Assembly (NCBI RefSeq): GCF_016925615.1
Contig: NZ_CP070499.1
Span: 806,001-870,000, forward strand
Direction of reading: 5' to 3'
Source: Natronosporangium hydrolyticum
GTDB taxonomy: Bacteria > Actinomycetota > Actinomycetes > Mycobacteriales > Micromonosporaceae
Length of the DNA: 64,000 nucleotides
The translations under genes and the position numbers were made by a program. Numbering within the stretch: position 1 is the first letter of the stretch; every line of letters begins with the position of its first letter. Shown one piece after another: positions 1-8,593 of this stretch. Under the pieces are notes generated by a model. That model saw only the letters and a list, made by a program, of their open reading frames with translations, searched no databases and had not been told where the DNA came from.

Positions 1-62
1 CGCGACACCGTCGCCTCGCTGACACCGGCCTGGGCGGCGAGGTCCGCCAGTCGTGTACGCAT
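1..62 (-). CDS. LacI-family transcriptional regulator, N-terminus only (partial)
   Basis: Only the first 20 or so codons lie in the window; the gene runs off the left edge. The reverse strand reads from an ATG at 62 as MRTRLADLAAQAGVSEATVS, the classic first helix-turn-helix of LacI/GalR regulators (the LADLAAQAGVSEATVS core). It is divergent from the maltodextrin importer genes starting at 233. LacI-family proteins in this position usually repress the neighbouring sugar transport operon and are released by the imported sugar; that role is inferred from position. The effector-binding domain cannot be seen. Confidence 0.85.
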   Translation of the reverse strand, partial: MRTRLADLAAQAGVSEATVS

Positions 63-232
63 GGTCAGACGATAGCGCACATCGCAACATCGTTACGAAA
101 GCGGTGGCAAGCTCTTCCAAAACTTGAAACTCCTTGCTAACGTGCCGGCAACGACGTACCCGTCGCGGCGGACCGGCCCCCAGGGCCGCCGTTCCCGCCG
201 CGAACCGTCGACCGGACAGGAGATGTGATGTG
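63..232. promoter_or_regulatory. Divergent intergenic control region between lacI-type gene and maltodextrin importer
   Basis: These 170 bases separate two divergent starts and must hold both promoters. They contain GCAAG at 107-111, CTTGA at 123-127 and CTTGC at 133-137. The last two are direct repeats 10 bp apart, and the first and third form an inverted pair. CTTGC-type half-sites are known for Streptomyces MalR, so these are candidate operators. A possible -35 (TTGAAA, 124-129) overlaps them, but I see no convincing -10. A Shine-Dalgarno AGGAG at 218-222 serves the downstream gene. Confidence 0.4.
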
Positions 233-1477
233 ATGCGTACGCGACACGCGGCCGTGGCCACCGGAGTGGCGTTGGTCCTCGCCGTGACCGCCTGCAGCAG
301 CGACCCCGCCGACCCGACCACCGACGCCGACACCACCGGCGGCGAGCTGGTGATCTGGGTCGACCCGAACCGGGCCGGGGTGTTGGCGCAGTTCCAGGAC
401 CAGATCGAAGCCGACCTCGGCGTCTCGCTCGTGATCGAGGAACACCCCCCGGACGACCTGCAGTCCACCTTCGTCACCGCCTCCCAGCAAGGAGCCGGTC
501 CGGACGTGACCGTCGGCGCCCACGACTGGATCGGCAACCTGGTCCGCAACGGCACCGTCGACCCGGTGCAGCTGTCCGACCCGGCGCTCGCCGAGTTCCC
601 CGAGGTGGCGATCGAGGCGGTCACCTTCGAAGGGCAGACCTACGGGGTGCCGTACGCGCTGGAGAACCTCGCGCTGATCCGCAACACCGAGCTGGCGCCC
701 GACGCCCCGGCCACCATCGAAGAGCTGGTCGAGACCGGGCAGCAGCTGCAGGACAGCGGTGACGCCAGCGAGATCATGTGCCTGCAGGTGGGAGACCAGG
801 GCGACACCTACCACATCTACCCGCTCTTCACCTCCGGTGGCGGCTATCTCTTCGGTACCACCGCCGACGGCACCTGGGACCCGAGCGACCTCGGCGTCGA
901 CAGCGACGCCTCGAAGGCCGCCTTCGAGCAGATCCGGGAGCTCGGCGAGGCCGGTGTGGGTGCGCTGAAGCGCTCGATCTCCGGCGACAACGCCATCCCC
1001 ACCTTCACCGACGGCGACTGCGCGTTCCTGGTCTCCGGCCCGTGGGCGGTCAACGACGTCAAGGAAGCCGGCATCGAGTACGACATCACCCCGGTGCCGC
1101 CGTTCGAAGCTGGTGACACCGCCGAGCCGTTCGTCGGGGCGCAGACCTTCTTCGTGGCCTCCCGGGGCGAGAACAAGGCGGTGGCGCAGGAGTTCGTCGC
1201 CAACTACCTGACCTCGACCGAGCTGGCGGTGGCGCTCTACGAGGCGGAGCCGCGGCCACCGGCGCTCACCTCGGCGCTGGAGCAGGTGCAGTCGGCGGAC
1301 CCGGATCTGGCGAAGTTCATCGAGGCGGCCGAGTACGGCTCGCCGATGCCGTCGATCCCGGAGATGGCCGCGATCTGGGGGCCGTTCGGCACCGCGCAGG
1401 CGGCGATCATCGGCGGGGCGGACGTCGACGAGGCGCTCGACGCGGCGGCGCAGGCCATCGCCGAGCAGATCGACTGA
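233..1477 (+). CDS. malE: Maltose/maltodextrin-type ABC transporter substrate-binding lipoprotein
   Basis: This is a 414-residue extracytoplasmic sugar-binding protein of the MalE (SBP_bac_1/8) group. It begins MRTRHAAVATG, followed by a hydrophobic stretch and a lipobox (AVTAC) with the lipidated Cys near residue 20, so it is predicted to be membrane-anchored outside the cell. The mature protein has the GELVIWVDPNRAGVL start and the PYALENLALIRN and DGDCAFLVSGPWAV segments typical of maltodextrin-binding proteins. I chose ATG 233 (GTG 230 is also possible) because AGGAG at 218-222 is well spaced and the signal sequence starts there; an upstream in-frame start at 134 would add a non-signal extension. 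It heads the malE-malF-malG-amylase operon, probably repressed by the divergent LacI-type protein. The exact ligand (maltose, maltodextrin or cyclodextrin) is inferred. Confidence 0.88.
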   Translation: MRTRHAAVATGVALVLAVTACSSDPADPTTDADTTGGELVIWVDPNRAGVLAQFQDQIEADLGVSLVIEEHPPDDLQSTFVTASQQGAGPDVTVGAHDWIGNLVRNGTVDPVQLSDPALAEFPEVAIEAVTFEGQTYGVPYALENLALIRNTELAPDAPATIEELVETGQQLQDSGDASEIMCLQVGDQGDTYHIYPLFTSGGGYLFGTTADGTWDPSDLGVDSDASKAAFEQIRELGEAGVGALKRSISGDNAIPTFTDGDCAFLVSGPWAVNDVKEAGIEYDITPVPPFEAGDTAEPFVGAQTFFVASRGENKAVAQEFVANYLTSTELAVALYEAEPRPPALTSALEQVQSADPDLAKFIEAAEYGSPMPSIPEMAAIWGPFGTAQAAIIGGADVDEALDAAAQAIAEQID

Positions 1478-1493
1478 GCCGGCCGGATCGTCG

Positions 1494-3134
1494 ATGAGCA
1501 TGGCACGCGAATCCCTGGCGGGGCCGGTCACGCCGGCTCCGCCAGGGGGCGGGCGGCGCCGCCGCCGCGGTGGTGGTGACCTCAGCCGGGTCGAGGCGCC
1601 GGTCACCGCCACCGGGTTGGCGGCGAAGGCGCTGCTGCTCGGAGTGGTGGCGGCGCTCGCGATCTGGGCCGCCTTCCCGCTGATCGAGGCGCGATCCTGG
1701 ATCGGCCTGTCGATTCTGGCGGTGACCACCGTCGGCATCTTCTACCTCTATCTGAGCCGCCGGCACATCCCTGCCAAATACCTCCTGCCCGGGACCCTGT
1801 TTCTGATCGCCTTCCAGCTATTTCCCGTCCTCTATACCGCCAGCACCGCGTTCACCAACTTCGGCGACGGGCATCGCGGCAGCCAGGACGAGGCGATCGT
1901 GTCGATCCAGACCGCCTCGGTGCGGCAGGTGCCGGGCTCCGCCGAGTACGCCCTGAGCATCGCCACCACCGGCGATCCGGCCAGCGGGCAGCTGAGCTTC
2001 CTGGTCCGCGATCCCGCCACCGGCGAGGTCTTCGCCGGTGACCAGGACGGGCTGAGCCCGCTGCCCGCCGACCAGGTGAGCGTCGGGCTGGACGGCCGGA
2101 TCACCGAGGCGCCCGGCTACACAGTGCTCAACGCCGGCCAGGCCAGCGCCCGCAGCCACGAGATCACCAACCTGGCGGTCCCGACCGACCAGGGGGCGAT
2201 CCTCGCCTCCGGGCTGTCCCGGGCGTACGAAGGACGGGCGCAACGGGCGTACGAGGCGGCGTGCGACTGTGTGGTCGACACCGACACCGGCCAGCGCTGG
2301 TACGCCGATCAGGAGCGCGGCTCGTTCGTGAGCGAGGACGGGGACCGGCTGGTACCCGGCTGGCGGGTCAACGTCGGCTTCGACAACTTCACCCGGGTGC
2401 TCACCGACCCGCGGGTCTCCGGGCCGTTCCTGGAGACGCTGGTGTGGAACTTCGCGTTCGCGTTCGGGTCGGTGGCGTTCAGCTTCGCGCTCGGCGTCTT
2501 CTTCGCGCTGGCGTTACAGCACGAGCGGCTGCGCGGTCGGGCGCTCTACCGGGTGCTGCTGGTGCTGCCATACGCGATGCCGGCCTTCGCCATGTTGCTG
2601 GTGTGGCGGGACATGTTCAACACCGATTTCGGGCTGATCAACCGGCTCTTCGGGTGGAGCGTGGACTGGATGGGTGGCGAGTGGACCGCACGCGGCTCGC
2701 TGCTGCTGGTCAACACCTGGCTCGGCTACCCGTACATGTTCCTGATCACCACCGGGGCGCTGCAGTCGATCCCGAAGGAGCTGACCGAGGCGGCCCGGAT
2801 CGACGGCGCCGGGCCGTGGCACGCGTTCCGGCGGGTGACCCTGCCGCTGCTGATGGTGGCGCTGACCCCGCTGCTCATCGCCTCGTTCGCGTTCAACTTC
2901 AACAACTTCAATGCGGTCTATCTGGTCTCCGGGGGCGGCCCGTTCCCGCCGGACAGTCCGCTGGCCGGCGCGACCGACCTACTCATCACATACACCTATC
3001 GGCTCGCCTTCGGGGGCGCCGGCGCCCAGTACGGCTTCGCCGCGGCGATCTCGGTCTACATCTTCCTGATCGTGGCGGTGGTCTCGGCGATCGCGTTCCG
3101 GCGGACCCGGGCGCAGGAGGAGGTGTGGCGATGA
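1494..3134 (+). CDS. malF: Maltodextrin ABC transporter permease, MalF type
   Basis: This 546-residue inner-membrane permease resembles MalF. Two hydrophobic helices precede about residue 100. A large extracytoplasmic insert follows (roughly residues 115-300), as in enterobacterial MalF, where that loop contacts the binding protein. Further helices follow, and the EAA coupling motif appears as KELTEAARIDGAGPWHAFRR near residue 430. MalF proteins are about 510-550 residues, so the length is normal. The ATG at 1494 lies 16 bp after malE; a second ATG at 1500 is possible. The gene overlaps malG by 4 bp (ATGA), implying translational coupling. No ATP-binding subunit gene accompanies it. In streptomycetes a shared ATPase (MsiK) encoded elsewhere powers such importers, and I infer the same here. 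Confidence 0.88.
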   Translation: MSMARESLAGPVTPAPPGGGRRRRRGGGDLSRVEAPVTATGLAAKALLLGVVAALAIWAAFPLIEARSWIGLSILAVTTVGIFYLYLSRRHIPAKYLLPGTLFLIAFQLFPVLYTASTAFTNFGDGHRGSQDEAIVSIQTASVRQVPGSAEYALSIATTGDPASGQLSFLVRDPATGEVFAGDQDGLSPLPADQVSVGLDGRITEAPGYTVLNAGQASARSHEITNLAVPTDQGAILASGLSRAYEGRAQRAYEAACDCVVDTDTGQRWYADQERGSFVSEDGDRLVPGWRVNVGFDNFTRVLTDPRVSGPFLETLVWNFAFAFGSVAFSFALGVFFALALQHERLRGRALYRVLLVLPYAMPAFAMLLVWRDMFNTDFGLINRLFGWSVDWMGGEWTARGSLLLVNTWLGYPYMFLITTGALQSIPKELTEAARIDGAGPWHAFRRVTLPLLMVALTPLLIASFAFNFNNFNAVYLVSGGGPFPPDSPLAGATDLLITYTYRLAFGGAGAQYGFAAAISVYIFLIVAVVSAIAFRRTRAQEEVWR

Positions 3135-3973
3135 GCTGGTTCCGTGACATCGGGTGGCGACACCTGGTCGGGGTGGTGGCGGTCGGGTTCGCGCTGTTCC
3201 CGATCCTGTTCGTGGTGTCGGCCGCGCTGAACCCGTTGGGGACCCTCTCCTCCAGCGACCTGATCCCGACCGGCGCCTCTACCGGCAACTTCGTCGACCT
3301 GTTGACCACCACGTCGTTCCTGCGCTGGTTCTGGAACTCGCTGCTGATCGCCGGATTCGCGTCGTTCGCCGGAGTCTTTATCTCGGTGCTGGCGGCGTAC
3401 GCGTTCAGCCGGATGCGGTTCCGGGGGCGGCGGGTGGGGCTGCTGTCGCTGCTGCTGATCCAGATGTTCCCGCAGTTCCTGGCGATCGTGACCATCTTCC
3501 TGATGTTCACCACCATCACCGAGTACTGGCCGGCGATCGGGTTCAACACCCCGGCCGGGCTGATGCTGCTCTACCTCGGTGGGGCGCTGGGGGTGAACAC
3601 CTGGCTGACCAAAGGCTTCCTGGACACCCTGCCCCGGGAGTTGGACGAGTCGGCCACTGTGGATGGCGCCAGCCACGTGCAGATCTTCTTCCGGATCATG
3701 CTGCCGCTGATCACCCCGATCCTGGCGGTGACCGCGCTGCTGGTCTTCATCGCCACCATCAACGAGTTCCTGATCGCCAACGTCTTCCTGACTCGGGACG
3801 GTTCGAAGACCCTGGCGGTAGGGATGTACGGCATGATCTCCGGCCAGCGCAACGCCAACTTCGGCATGTTCGCGGCCGGCACCTTGCTCACCGCGATCCC
3901 CACCGTGCTGGTCTTCCAGATCCTGCAGCGCTACATCGTGCACGGGCTCACCGCCGGTGCCGTGAAAGGTTGA
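3131..3973 (+). CDS. malG: Maltodextrin ABC transporter permease, MalG type
   Basis: This 280-residue permease of the MalG type has an N-terminal helix (LVGVVAVGFALFPILFVVSA) and six predicted membrane segments. The EAA loop reads LPRELDESATVDGASHVQIF near residues 170-190. The conserved family ending (YIVHGLTAGAVKG) is present and complete. The start ATG 3131 overlaps the malF stop by 4 bp, the usual coupling for the two partner permeases. It would form the transmembrane heterodimer with MalF, taking sugar from the MalE lipoprotein. The next gene, an amylase, starts 2 bp after the stop, so importer and hydrolase are almost certainly co-transcribed. Confidence 0.9.
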   Translation: MSWFRDIGWRHLVGVVAVGFALFPILFVVSAALNPLGTLSSSDLIPTGASTGNFVDLLTTTSFLRWFWNSLLIAGFASFAGVFISVLAAYAFSRMRFRGRRVGLLSLLLIQMFPQFLAIVTIFLMFTTITEYWPAIGFNTPAGLMLLYLGGALGVNTWLTKGFLDTLPRELDESATVDGASHVQIFFRIMLPLITPILAVTALLVFIATINEFLIANVFLTRDGSKTLAVGMYGMISGQRNANFGMFAAGTLLTAIPTVLVFQILQRYIVHGLTAGAVKG

Positions 3974-3975
3974 GT

Positions 3976-5787
3976 GTGCTCCCCCACCACGACGGCTCGG
4001 CAACCCATGTCAGCAATCCCGCGCCAGCGCTCGGCGAGACGGTCACCGTCTTCGCCCGGGTGCCCGAGACGGCAGGCGTGTCCCAGGTGCATCTGCGCAC
4101 CACCCCGGACGGGGAACCACACTTCGTTGCGGCGGTGCCGGATCGCCGCCGCGGTGGTGAGGTGTGGTGGCGGGCGGAGGTGCCGGTGCACAACCCGGTT
4201 ACCTCCTATCGGTTCTGGCTCACCGGGCCGGGCGGCGACCGGTGGCTCAACCAGTACGGCGTGGTGGGTCACGACGTGCCGGACGCCACCGACTTCCGGT
4301 TGGTCGCCGACGCGCCGCCACCGCAGTGGCACCGAGATGCGGTGGTCTACCAGATCTTCCCGGACCGGTTCGCCCGGTCGGCGGCGGCCGACCAGCATCC
4401 GCCGCCGGAGTGGGCGGTCCCGTGCGACTGGGACACTCCGGTCGTCGGGCTAGGCCCGGAGACTCCGTACCAGTTCTACGGCGGCGACCTCGGCGGCGTG
4501 GAGCAGCGGCTAGACCACCTGGCCCAGCTGGGGATCAACACCGTCTACCTCACCCCGGTCTTTCCGGCACGATCCAACCACCGGTACGACGCGGCCGGGT
4601 TCGACCAGATCGACCCGTTGCTCGGTGGGGACGCGGCGCTGGCGAGCCTCGCCGCGGCCGTTCACGCCCGGGGGTGGCGGATCCTGGGCGATCTCACCAC
4701 CAACCACTGCGGCGATGCCCATCCCTGGTTCGCGGCGGCGGTCTCCGAGGTCGCCGCCGCCGAGCGGGAGCTGTTCTACCTCGACCCGGCGGGCGACTAC
4801 GAGTCGTGGCGAGGGGTGAAGAGCCTGCCCAAGTTCAACTGGGGCAGCGCGGAGCTGCGGCGCCGGTTCTTCGATGGCCCCGACGCCGTGCTGGCGCGGT
4901 GGCTGCGGCCCCCGTACAGGCTGGACGGGTGGCGGATCGACGTGGCGAACATGACTGGCCGGCTCCGCGCCGACGACTACGCCAGCGAGGTGGCGGCGGC
5001 TGCCCGGGCCGCGGTGGCGGCGGCCCGGCCGGACGCGCTGCTCGTCGCCGAGCACGCCCACGACGCCACCGGGGACCTGGACCGTGGGGGTTGGCACGGC
5101 ACCATGAACTACGCCGGTTTCCTGCGGCCGGTGTGGAGCTGGCTGCGCGGGCCAACCCTCGATCTGGCCGACTTCCTCGGCGTACCGGGGGAGGTGCCGC
5201 GCCGGGACGGCGGAGCGACCCTGACCACGATGCGGACCTTCGCGGCGGCGATGTCGTGGCGGTCGCTGGCCGCGTCGTGGAACCTACTCGGCTCGCACGA
5301 CACTGCCCGGATCCGCACCGTGGTCGGTGACCCCGCCCGGCAGGAGGTGGCGGCCGGCCTGCTCTTCACCCTCCCCGGCACCCCGATGGTCTTTGCCGGC
5401 GACGAGTGGGGGCTGACCGGGGTCAACGGGGAGGACTCCCGGACTCCGATGCCGTGGCACCGGCCGGAGCGGCAGGACCGGCGTACCTTCGACACGTACC
5501 GGGCGCTGATCGCCCTGCGCCACGCCGAGCCGGCGCTGCGCCACGGCGGTCTGCGGTGGCTGCATGCCGACCCCGACGCGCTGGTCTTCGTCCGGGAGAC
5601 CCCGGCCGAGGCGGTGCTGGTGCTGGCGCGCCGGGCGGCCGGCACCCCGGTACGCCTGGCCGGGTTCGACGCCGGCGCGGCGGCCGTGAACCACTACGGC
5701 GGTGGCCCGGACCTGCGGGGAGACGCCGAAGGGGTGCTCACCCTGCCGGCCGACGGGCCCACGCTCCAGGTGTGGCGGCTCGGCTGA
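3976..5787 (+). CDS. GH13 alpha-amylase family hydrolase (neopullulanase/cyclomaltodextrinase-like)
   Basis: This 603-residue glycoside hydrolase has no signal peptide, so it is predicted to be cytoplasmic and to cleave imported maltodextrins. An N-terminal beta-sandwich region (about residues 1-110, containing YRFWLTGPGGDRWLNQYG) resembles the N-domain of maltogenic amylases. The (beta/alpha)8 barrel follows from WHRDAVVYQIFPDRFARS. All four GH13 signatures are visible: DLTTNH, GWRIDVAN with the nucleophile Asp, VAEHAH with the acid/base Glu, and GSHDTAR with the transition-state Asp. I chose GTG 3976, just after the malG stop; the open frame upstream is malG read out of frame. Neopullulanase, cyclomaltodextrinase and maltogenic amylase cannot be separated by eye. 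Confidence 0.88.
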   Translation: MLPHHDGSATHVSNPAPALGETVTVFARVPETAGVSQVHLRTTPDGEPHFVAAVPDRRRGGEVWWRAEVPVHNPVTSYRFWLTGPGGDRWLNQYGVVGHDVPDATDFRLVADAPPPQWHRDAVVYQIFPDRFARSAAADQHPPPEWAVPCDWDTPVVGLGPETPYQFYGGDLGGVEQRLDHLAQLGINTVYLTPVFPARSNHRYDAAGFDQIDPLLGGDAALASLAAAVHARGWRILGDLTTNHCGDAHPWFAAAVSEVAAAERELFYLDPAGDYESWRGVKSLPKFNWGSAELRRRFFDGPDAVLARWLRPPYRLDGWRIDVANMTGRLRADDYASEVAAAARAAVAAARPDALLVAEHAHDATGDLDRGGWHGTMNYAGFLRPVWSWLRGPTLDLADFLGVPGEVPRRDGGATLTTMRTFAAAMSWRSLAASWNLLGSHDTARIRTVVGDPARQEVAAGLLFTLPGTPMVFAGDEWGLTGVNGEDSRTPMPWHRPERQDRRTFDTYRALIALRHAEPALRHGGLRWLHADPDALVFVRETPAEAVLVLARRAAGTPVRLAGFDAGAAAVNHYGGGPDLRGDAEGVLTLPADGPTLQVWRLG

Positions 5788-5789
5788 GC

Positions 5790-6485
5790 TCACTGCAGCG
5801 GCCGGCGTACCCCGGTGACGTGCCCGACCAGCTGGGTCCGGTCCCGCAGTTCGAGCTTACGCAGCGCACTGGAGACATGGTTCTTGACCGTGCCAGCGGT
5901 GATAAAGAGCGCGGCGGCGATCTCCTGGTTGCTGGCGCCGGCGACGACCAGGTCGACCACCTCACGCTCCCTCGGTGAGAGCAGGGCGGCGCCGGGAAAG
6001 GTGGGCTCCGCCCGGCCTGGCTCCGCGGTCGCGCCCGGGGCCGCTGTCGGGGCAGGCGGGGTGTGCCGCAGCCACGCCACGATCCGGGCGGCGGCGGGGC
6101 CGCCCAGCACCATCTCACCCGCGTGAGCCCTGCGGATCGCGGCTACCAGATCGTCGGGGTCGCAGTCCTTCAACAGGTAGCCGCGCGCCCCGGCCCGCAT
6201 CGCGCCGAGCAGGTATGCGTCCTCGTCGAAGGTGCTCAGTACCAGGCAGGCAACGCTCGGGTGCGCCGCGTTCAGCCGGCCGATCAGCTCGACGCCGTCC
6301 ATGCCGGGCATCCGGGCATCCACCAGCGCCACCTCCGGGGCGCACTCGGCCACCGCCCGTAGCGCAGCCGGCCCGTCCGCCGCGTCGGCGACCACGTCGA
6401 TCCCGTCCTCGACCTCCAGGAGCTTGCGCAGACCTTGCCGGATCAGGCTCTGATCGTCCACCAGCAGGACCCGGATCGGGCTCAC
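5790..6485 (-). CDS. LuxR/NarL-family two-component response regulator
   Basis: This 231-residue response regulator has an N-terminal receiver domain (residues 1-120): acidic pocket VLLVDDQ, phospho-acceptor Asp in VALVDARMPGMDG, the Thr of LSTFDEDAY and the Lys of YLLKDCDPDD. The C-terminal LuxR-type helix-turn-helix reads LSPREREVVDLVVAGASNQEIA with TVKNHVSSALRKL. A Pro/Ala-rich linker of about 30 residues separates them. It is translated after the histidine kinase (4-bp overlap, 6482-6485) and is its obvious partner. Its stop is 2 bp from that of the convergent amylase. The palindrome at 7686-7701, in the promoter region shared with the CPBP gene, is a candidate binding site. Confidence 0.93.
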   Translation of the reverse strand: MSPIRVLLVDDQSLIRQGLRKLLEVEDGIDVVADAADGPAALRAVAECAPEVALVDARMPGMDGVELIGRLNAAHPSVACLVLSTFDEDAYLLGAMRAGARGYLLKDCDPDDLVAAIRRAHAGEMVLGGPAAARIVAWLRHTPPAPTAAPGATAEPGRAEPTFPGAALLSPREREVVDLVVAGASNQEIAAALFITAGTVKNHVSSALRKLELRDRTQLVGHVTGVRRPLQ

Positions 6486-7636
6486 CCGGTCACCGCCGGA
6501 AGCGTCGCTCCCAGGTAGAAGCCCTGGCCAGAATCAGGCTGCGTGGTCAGTTGGCCACCAAGGTGCCGGACCCGTTCGGCGAGCGAGGTCAGTCCGAAGC
6601 CCGGCGTGTGGTCATCGCTGCCGCCCTGCCCGTCGTCGCGGATCTCCAACGCCACTGTGTCGGGCCGGTGTTCGAGGCGGACCACGACCCGGCCGGCGTC
6701 CGCGTGGCGTACCACGTTGGTCAGCCCTTCCTGGAGCACCCGGTAGAGGACCAGTTCGGTGTCGGCGTCGAGCTCCTGCTCCGGCCCGACCAGCTCGAAA
6801 TCGACGGTGACCTCGCTGCCGTCGAAGGAGCGTGCCAGCGCGGCCAGGGCGGCGCTGCCGATCCGGCCCTCCAGGTCCAGCGGACGCAGTGCCCGCACCC
6901 ACCGGCGGGTCTCGGCCAGCGCCTGGGTGGTCAACCGTTTGCTCTGACTGACCTCTGTCCACGCCGCGTCCGGCCGGCGGGTGCGGAACCGTTCGGCGTT
7001 CTCCAGACCCATCTTGATCACCGTGAGGTAGTGGCCCACCGAGTCGTGCATGTCCCGGGCCATCCGCGCCCGCTCCTGAGAGATGGTCAGCTCCCGGACC
7101 CGGGCGAGCAGCCGCTCGCTCTCCTCCCGCCGGCGTCGCGCCTCCAGCGTGGCGGCGACCATGCCGAAGACGAAGACCGCTCCGAATACGACGATCGAGA
7201 CCTCGGAGAGCACCCAGATCAGCTCCTGAGGTGATAACCAGATCCCGGACACGACGACGACGACACCGGCGGTCGCTGCGACGGTGGCTCCGATCCCGAT
7301 ACCGTAGACCAGCGAGACCGCGGCGAAGCCGATCAATGTCAGGGGGAAGTGGACTCCGGCCGAACCGGTCAGGCCGAGGGCGAAGGTGGCGAGCAGGAAG
7401 CCCAGCACCGCGGGCTGGCGCCACCGGCTCGCCACCGGCCGCCAGGGCATCATGAACCACAGCAGCGCCAGCAGCGCGACGTTACCGGCGAACAGGGCGG
7501 CGGACCAGGGCGGCAGCGGCGGCTGCGGGGCGGTGATATACCGGATCACCACGAGACCGAGCACCAGCCAGAAGGTGATGCTCAGCGCCGCCGGTCGGTC
7601 CGGATCGCGCAGCTGCGTAACGACGCGGGATACCAC
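6482..7636 (-). CDS. Membrane sensor histidine kinase, HisKA_3 (NarL-partner) type
   Basis: This 384-residue kinase has five or six hydrophobic helices in the first 150 residues with very short loops, so it probably senses something in or at the membrane. A coiled segment (residues about 155-185) follows. The HisKA_3 dimerisation helix carries the phospho-accepting His in ARMARDMHDSVGHYLT. The C-terminal ATPase domain has LQEGLTNVVRHA (N box), EIRDDGQGG (G1) and GFGLTSLAERV (G2). This layout is that of DesK/LiaS-like kinases. It lies directly upstream of its response regulator, with overlapping stop and start. It is divergent from a CPBP membrane protease at 7772, which I infer to be a regulated target. 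The signal is unknown. Confidence 0.92.
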   Translation of the reverse strand: MVSRVVTQLRDPDRPAALSITFWLVLGLVVIRYITAPQPPLPPWSAALFAGNVALLALLWFMMPWRPVASRWRQPAVLGFLLATFALGLTGSAGVHFPLTLIGFAAVSLVYGIGIGATVAATAGVVVVVSGIWLSPQELIWVLSEVSIVVFGAVFVFGMVAATLEARRRREESERLLARVRELTISQERARMARDMHDSVGHYLTVIKMGLENAERFRTRRPDAAWTEVSQSKRLTTQALAETRRWVRALRPLDLEGRIGSAALAALARSFDGSEVTVDFELVGPEQELDADTELVLYRVLQEGLTNVVRHADAGRVVVRLEHRPDTVALEIRDDGQGGSDDHTPGFGLTSLAERVRHLGGQLTTQPDSGQGFYLGATLPAVTG

Positions 7637-7685
7637 CGGTCAACGCTAACCGCCACGGGCGGCGCTGGTCATCCCGCTGGCGGCC

Positions 7686-7701
7686 CATGACCTGGGTCAT
7701 G
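7686..7701. promoter_or_regulatory. Palindrome in the kinase/CPBP divergent promoter region
   Basis: CATGACC-TG-GGTCATG is a perfect 7-bp inverted repeat with a 2-bp spacer, in the 135-bp gap between the kinase start (7636) and the CPBP gene start (7772). Short palindromes of this size suit dimeric NarL/LuxR-type response regulators. Its position suggests control of both divergent units by the neighbouring regulator. Function is inferred from symmetry and position only. Confidence 0.45.
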
Positions 7702-7771
7702 CCCGCGGTCGCGGTTACTTCTATCGGCGGCTCGATGCCGGATAGACCGGCTGGTCACTAGCGTTCCGGCC

Positions 7772-8593
7772 ATGTCTACCGCCCGCCCGTACTGGGCCAT
7801 CCCATTGACCGCTCTCTGTACGCTTGTCGCCGCGGTCGGCGGCGCGCTTCCGGCGATGGTCCTACTCGGTCGGGAGAGCGTGGTGGCGCCGGTGCTCAGT
7901 GGCGCCGGCGTCACAGCGCTCGCGCTGCTGCTGGTCTTTCTGTGGCGGCGGTACCTGCTCCAGCGGGACTGGACCGGAGTGGGCCTGACCTGGCGCCGTT
8001 CGGCTGTGTCGCAGGGGCTGCTCGGGGCGGTGGCGGGGGCGGCGGCGGTGCTGGCGACCAACGTGTTCAGTCTCGCCACCGGCGCGGCCCGCTTCGGCGA
8101 CTGGTCGGCGTACGGCGAGACCGCCGGCCAGGTGGTGGTGACGATCGCGATCGTGCTCAGCGTGAGCATCCTGATGCAGGGGCTGCCGGAGGAGGTGCTC
8201 TGGCGTGGACACCTGCACGATCTGCTCGCCACCACGCTCTCGCCCCGGACGGTGCTGCTGCTCACCTCGGTCTGCTTCGGCGTGCTGCACCTGGTCTCCC
8301 AGAGCGGCACCGAGGGGGCGTTCGAGCGGGCGCTCTACATCCTGATGGCGGTGGCGCTGGGGTTCGCGGCCGGCGCGGGCCGGCTGCGCACCGGCGCGGT
8401 GTGGCTGGCGGTGGGGCTCCACTCCGGATTCCACCTCGGCCTGCGCGGGCTGCCGATCGAACCGGTCGACCAGGTCACCTGGCTGCTCACGCTCACCGTT
8501 GCGATGGGCGCTGTGGGCCTGCTGTTGCTCGGGCGGGGCGGGGTCCGCCAGCTGGTCACATCGGTGCCGGCGACCGAGGGCCGGCCGAGCTAG
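7772..8593 (+). CDS. CPBP-family intramembrane metalloprotease
   Basis: This 273-residue polytopic membrane protein has about eight hydrophobic helices. The three CPBP (Abi/Rce1-like) motifs are present: EEVLWRG with the paired glutamates (about residue 149), FGVLHL with the first His, and GLHSGFHLG with the second conserved His. These residues form the proposed metalloprotease site in Rce1-type enzymes. Bacterial CPBP proteins act in bacteriocin immunity, sortase-like processing or signalling, and no specific substrate can be named. It is divergent from a two-component system with a palindrome between them, so it is likely to be under that system. Its stop overlaps the convergent hipA stop by 4 bp. 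Confidence 0.85.
   Translation: MSTARPYWAIPLTALCTLVAAVGGALPAMVLLGRESVVAPVLSGAGVTALALLLVFLWRRYLLQRDWTGVGLTWRRSAVSQGLLGAVAGAAAVLATNVFSLATGAARFGDWSAYGETAGQVVVTIAIVLSVSILMQGLPEEVLWRGHLHDLLATTLSPRTVLLLTSVCFGVLHLVSQSGTEGAFERALYILMAVALGFAAGAGRLRTGAVWLAVGLHSGFHLGLRGLPIEPVDQVTWLLTLTVAMGAVGLLLLGRGGVRQLVTSVPATEGRPS

Noticed and set aside
137-1738. 533-residue open frame antisense to malE
   Set aside because: It mirrors the coding strand of a clear lipoprotein gene and has no family features.
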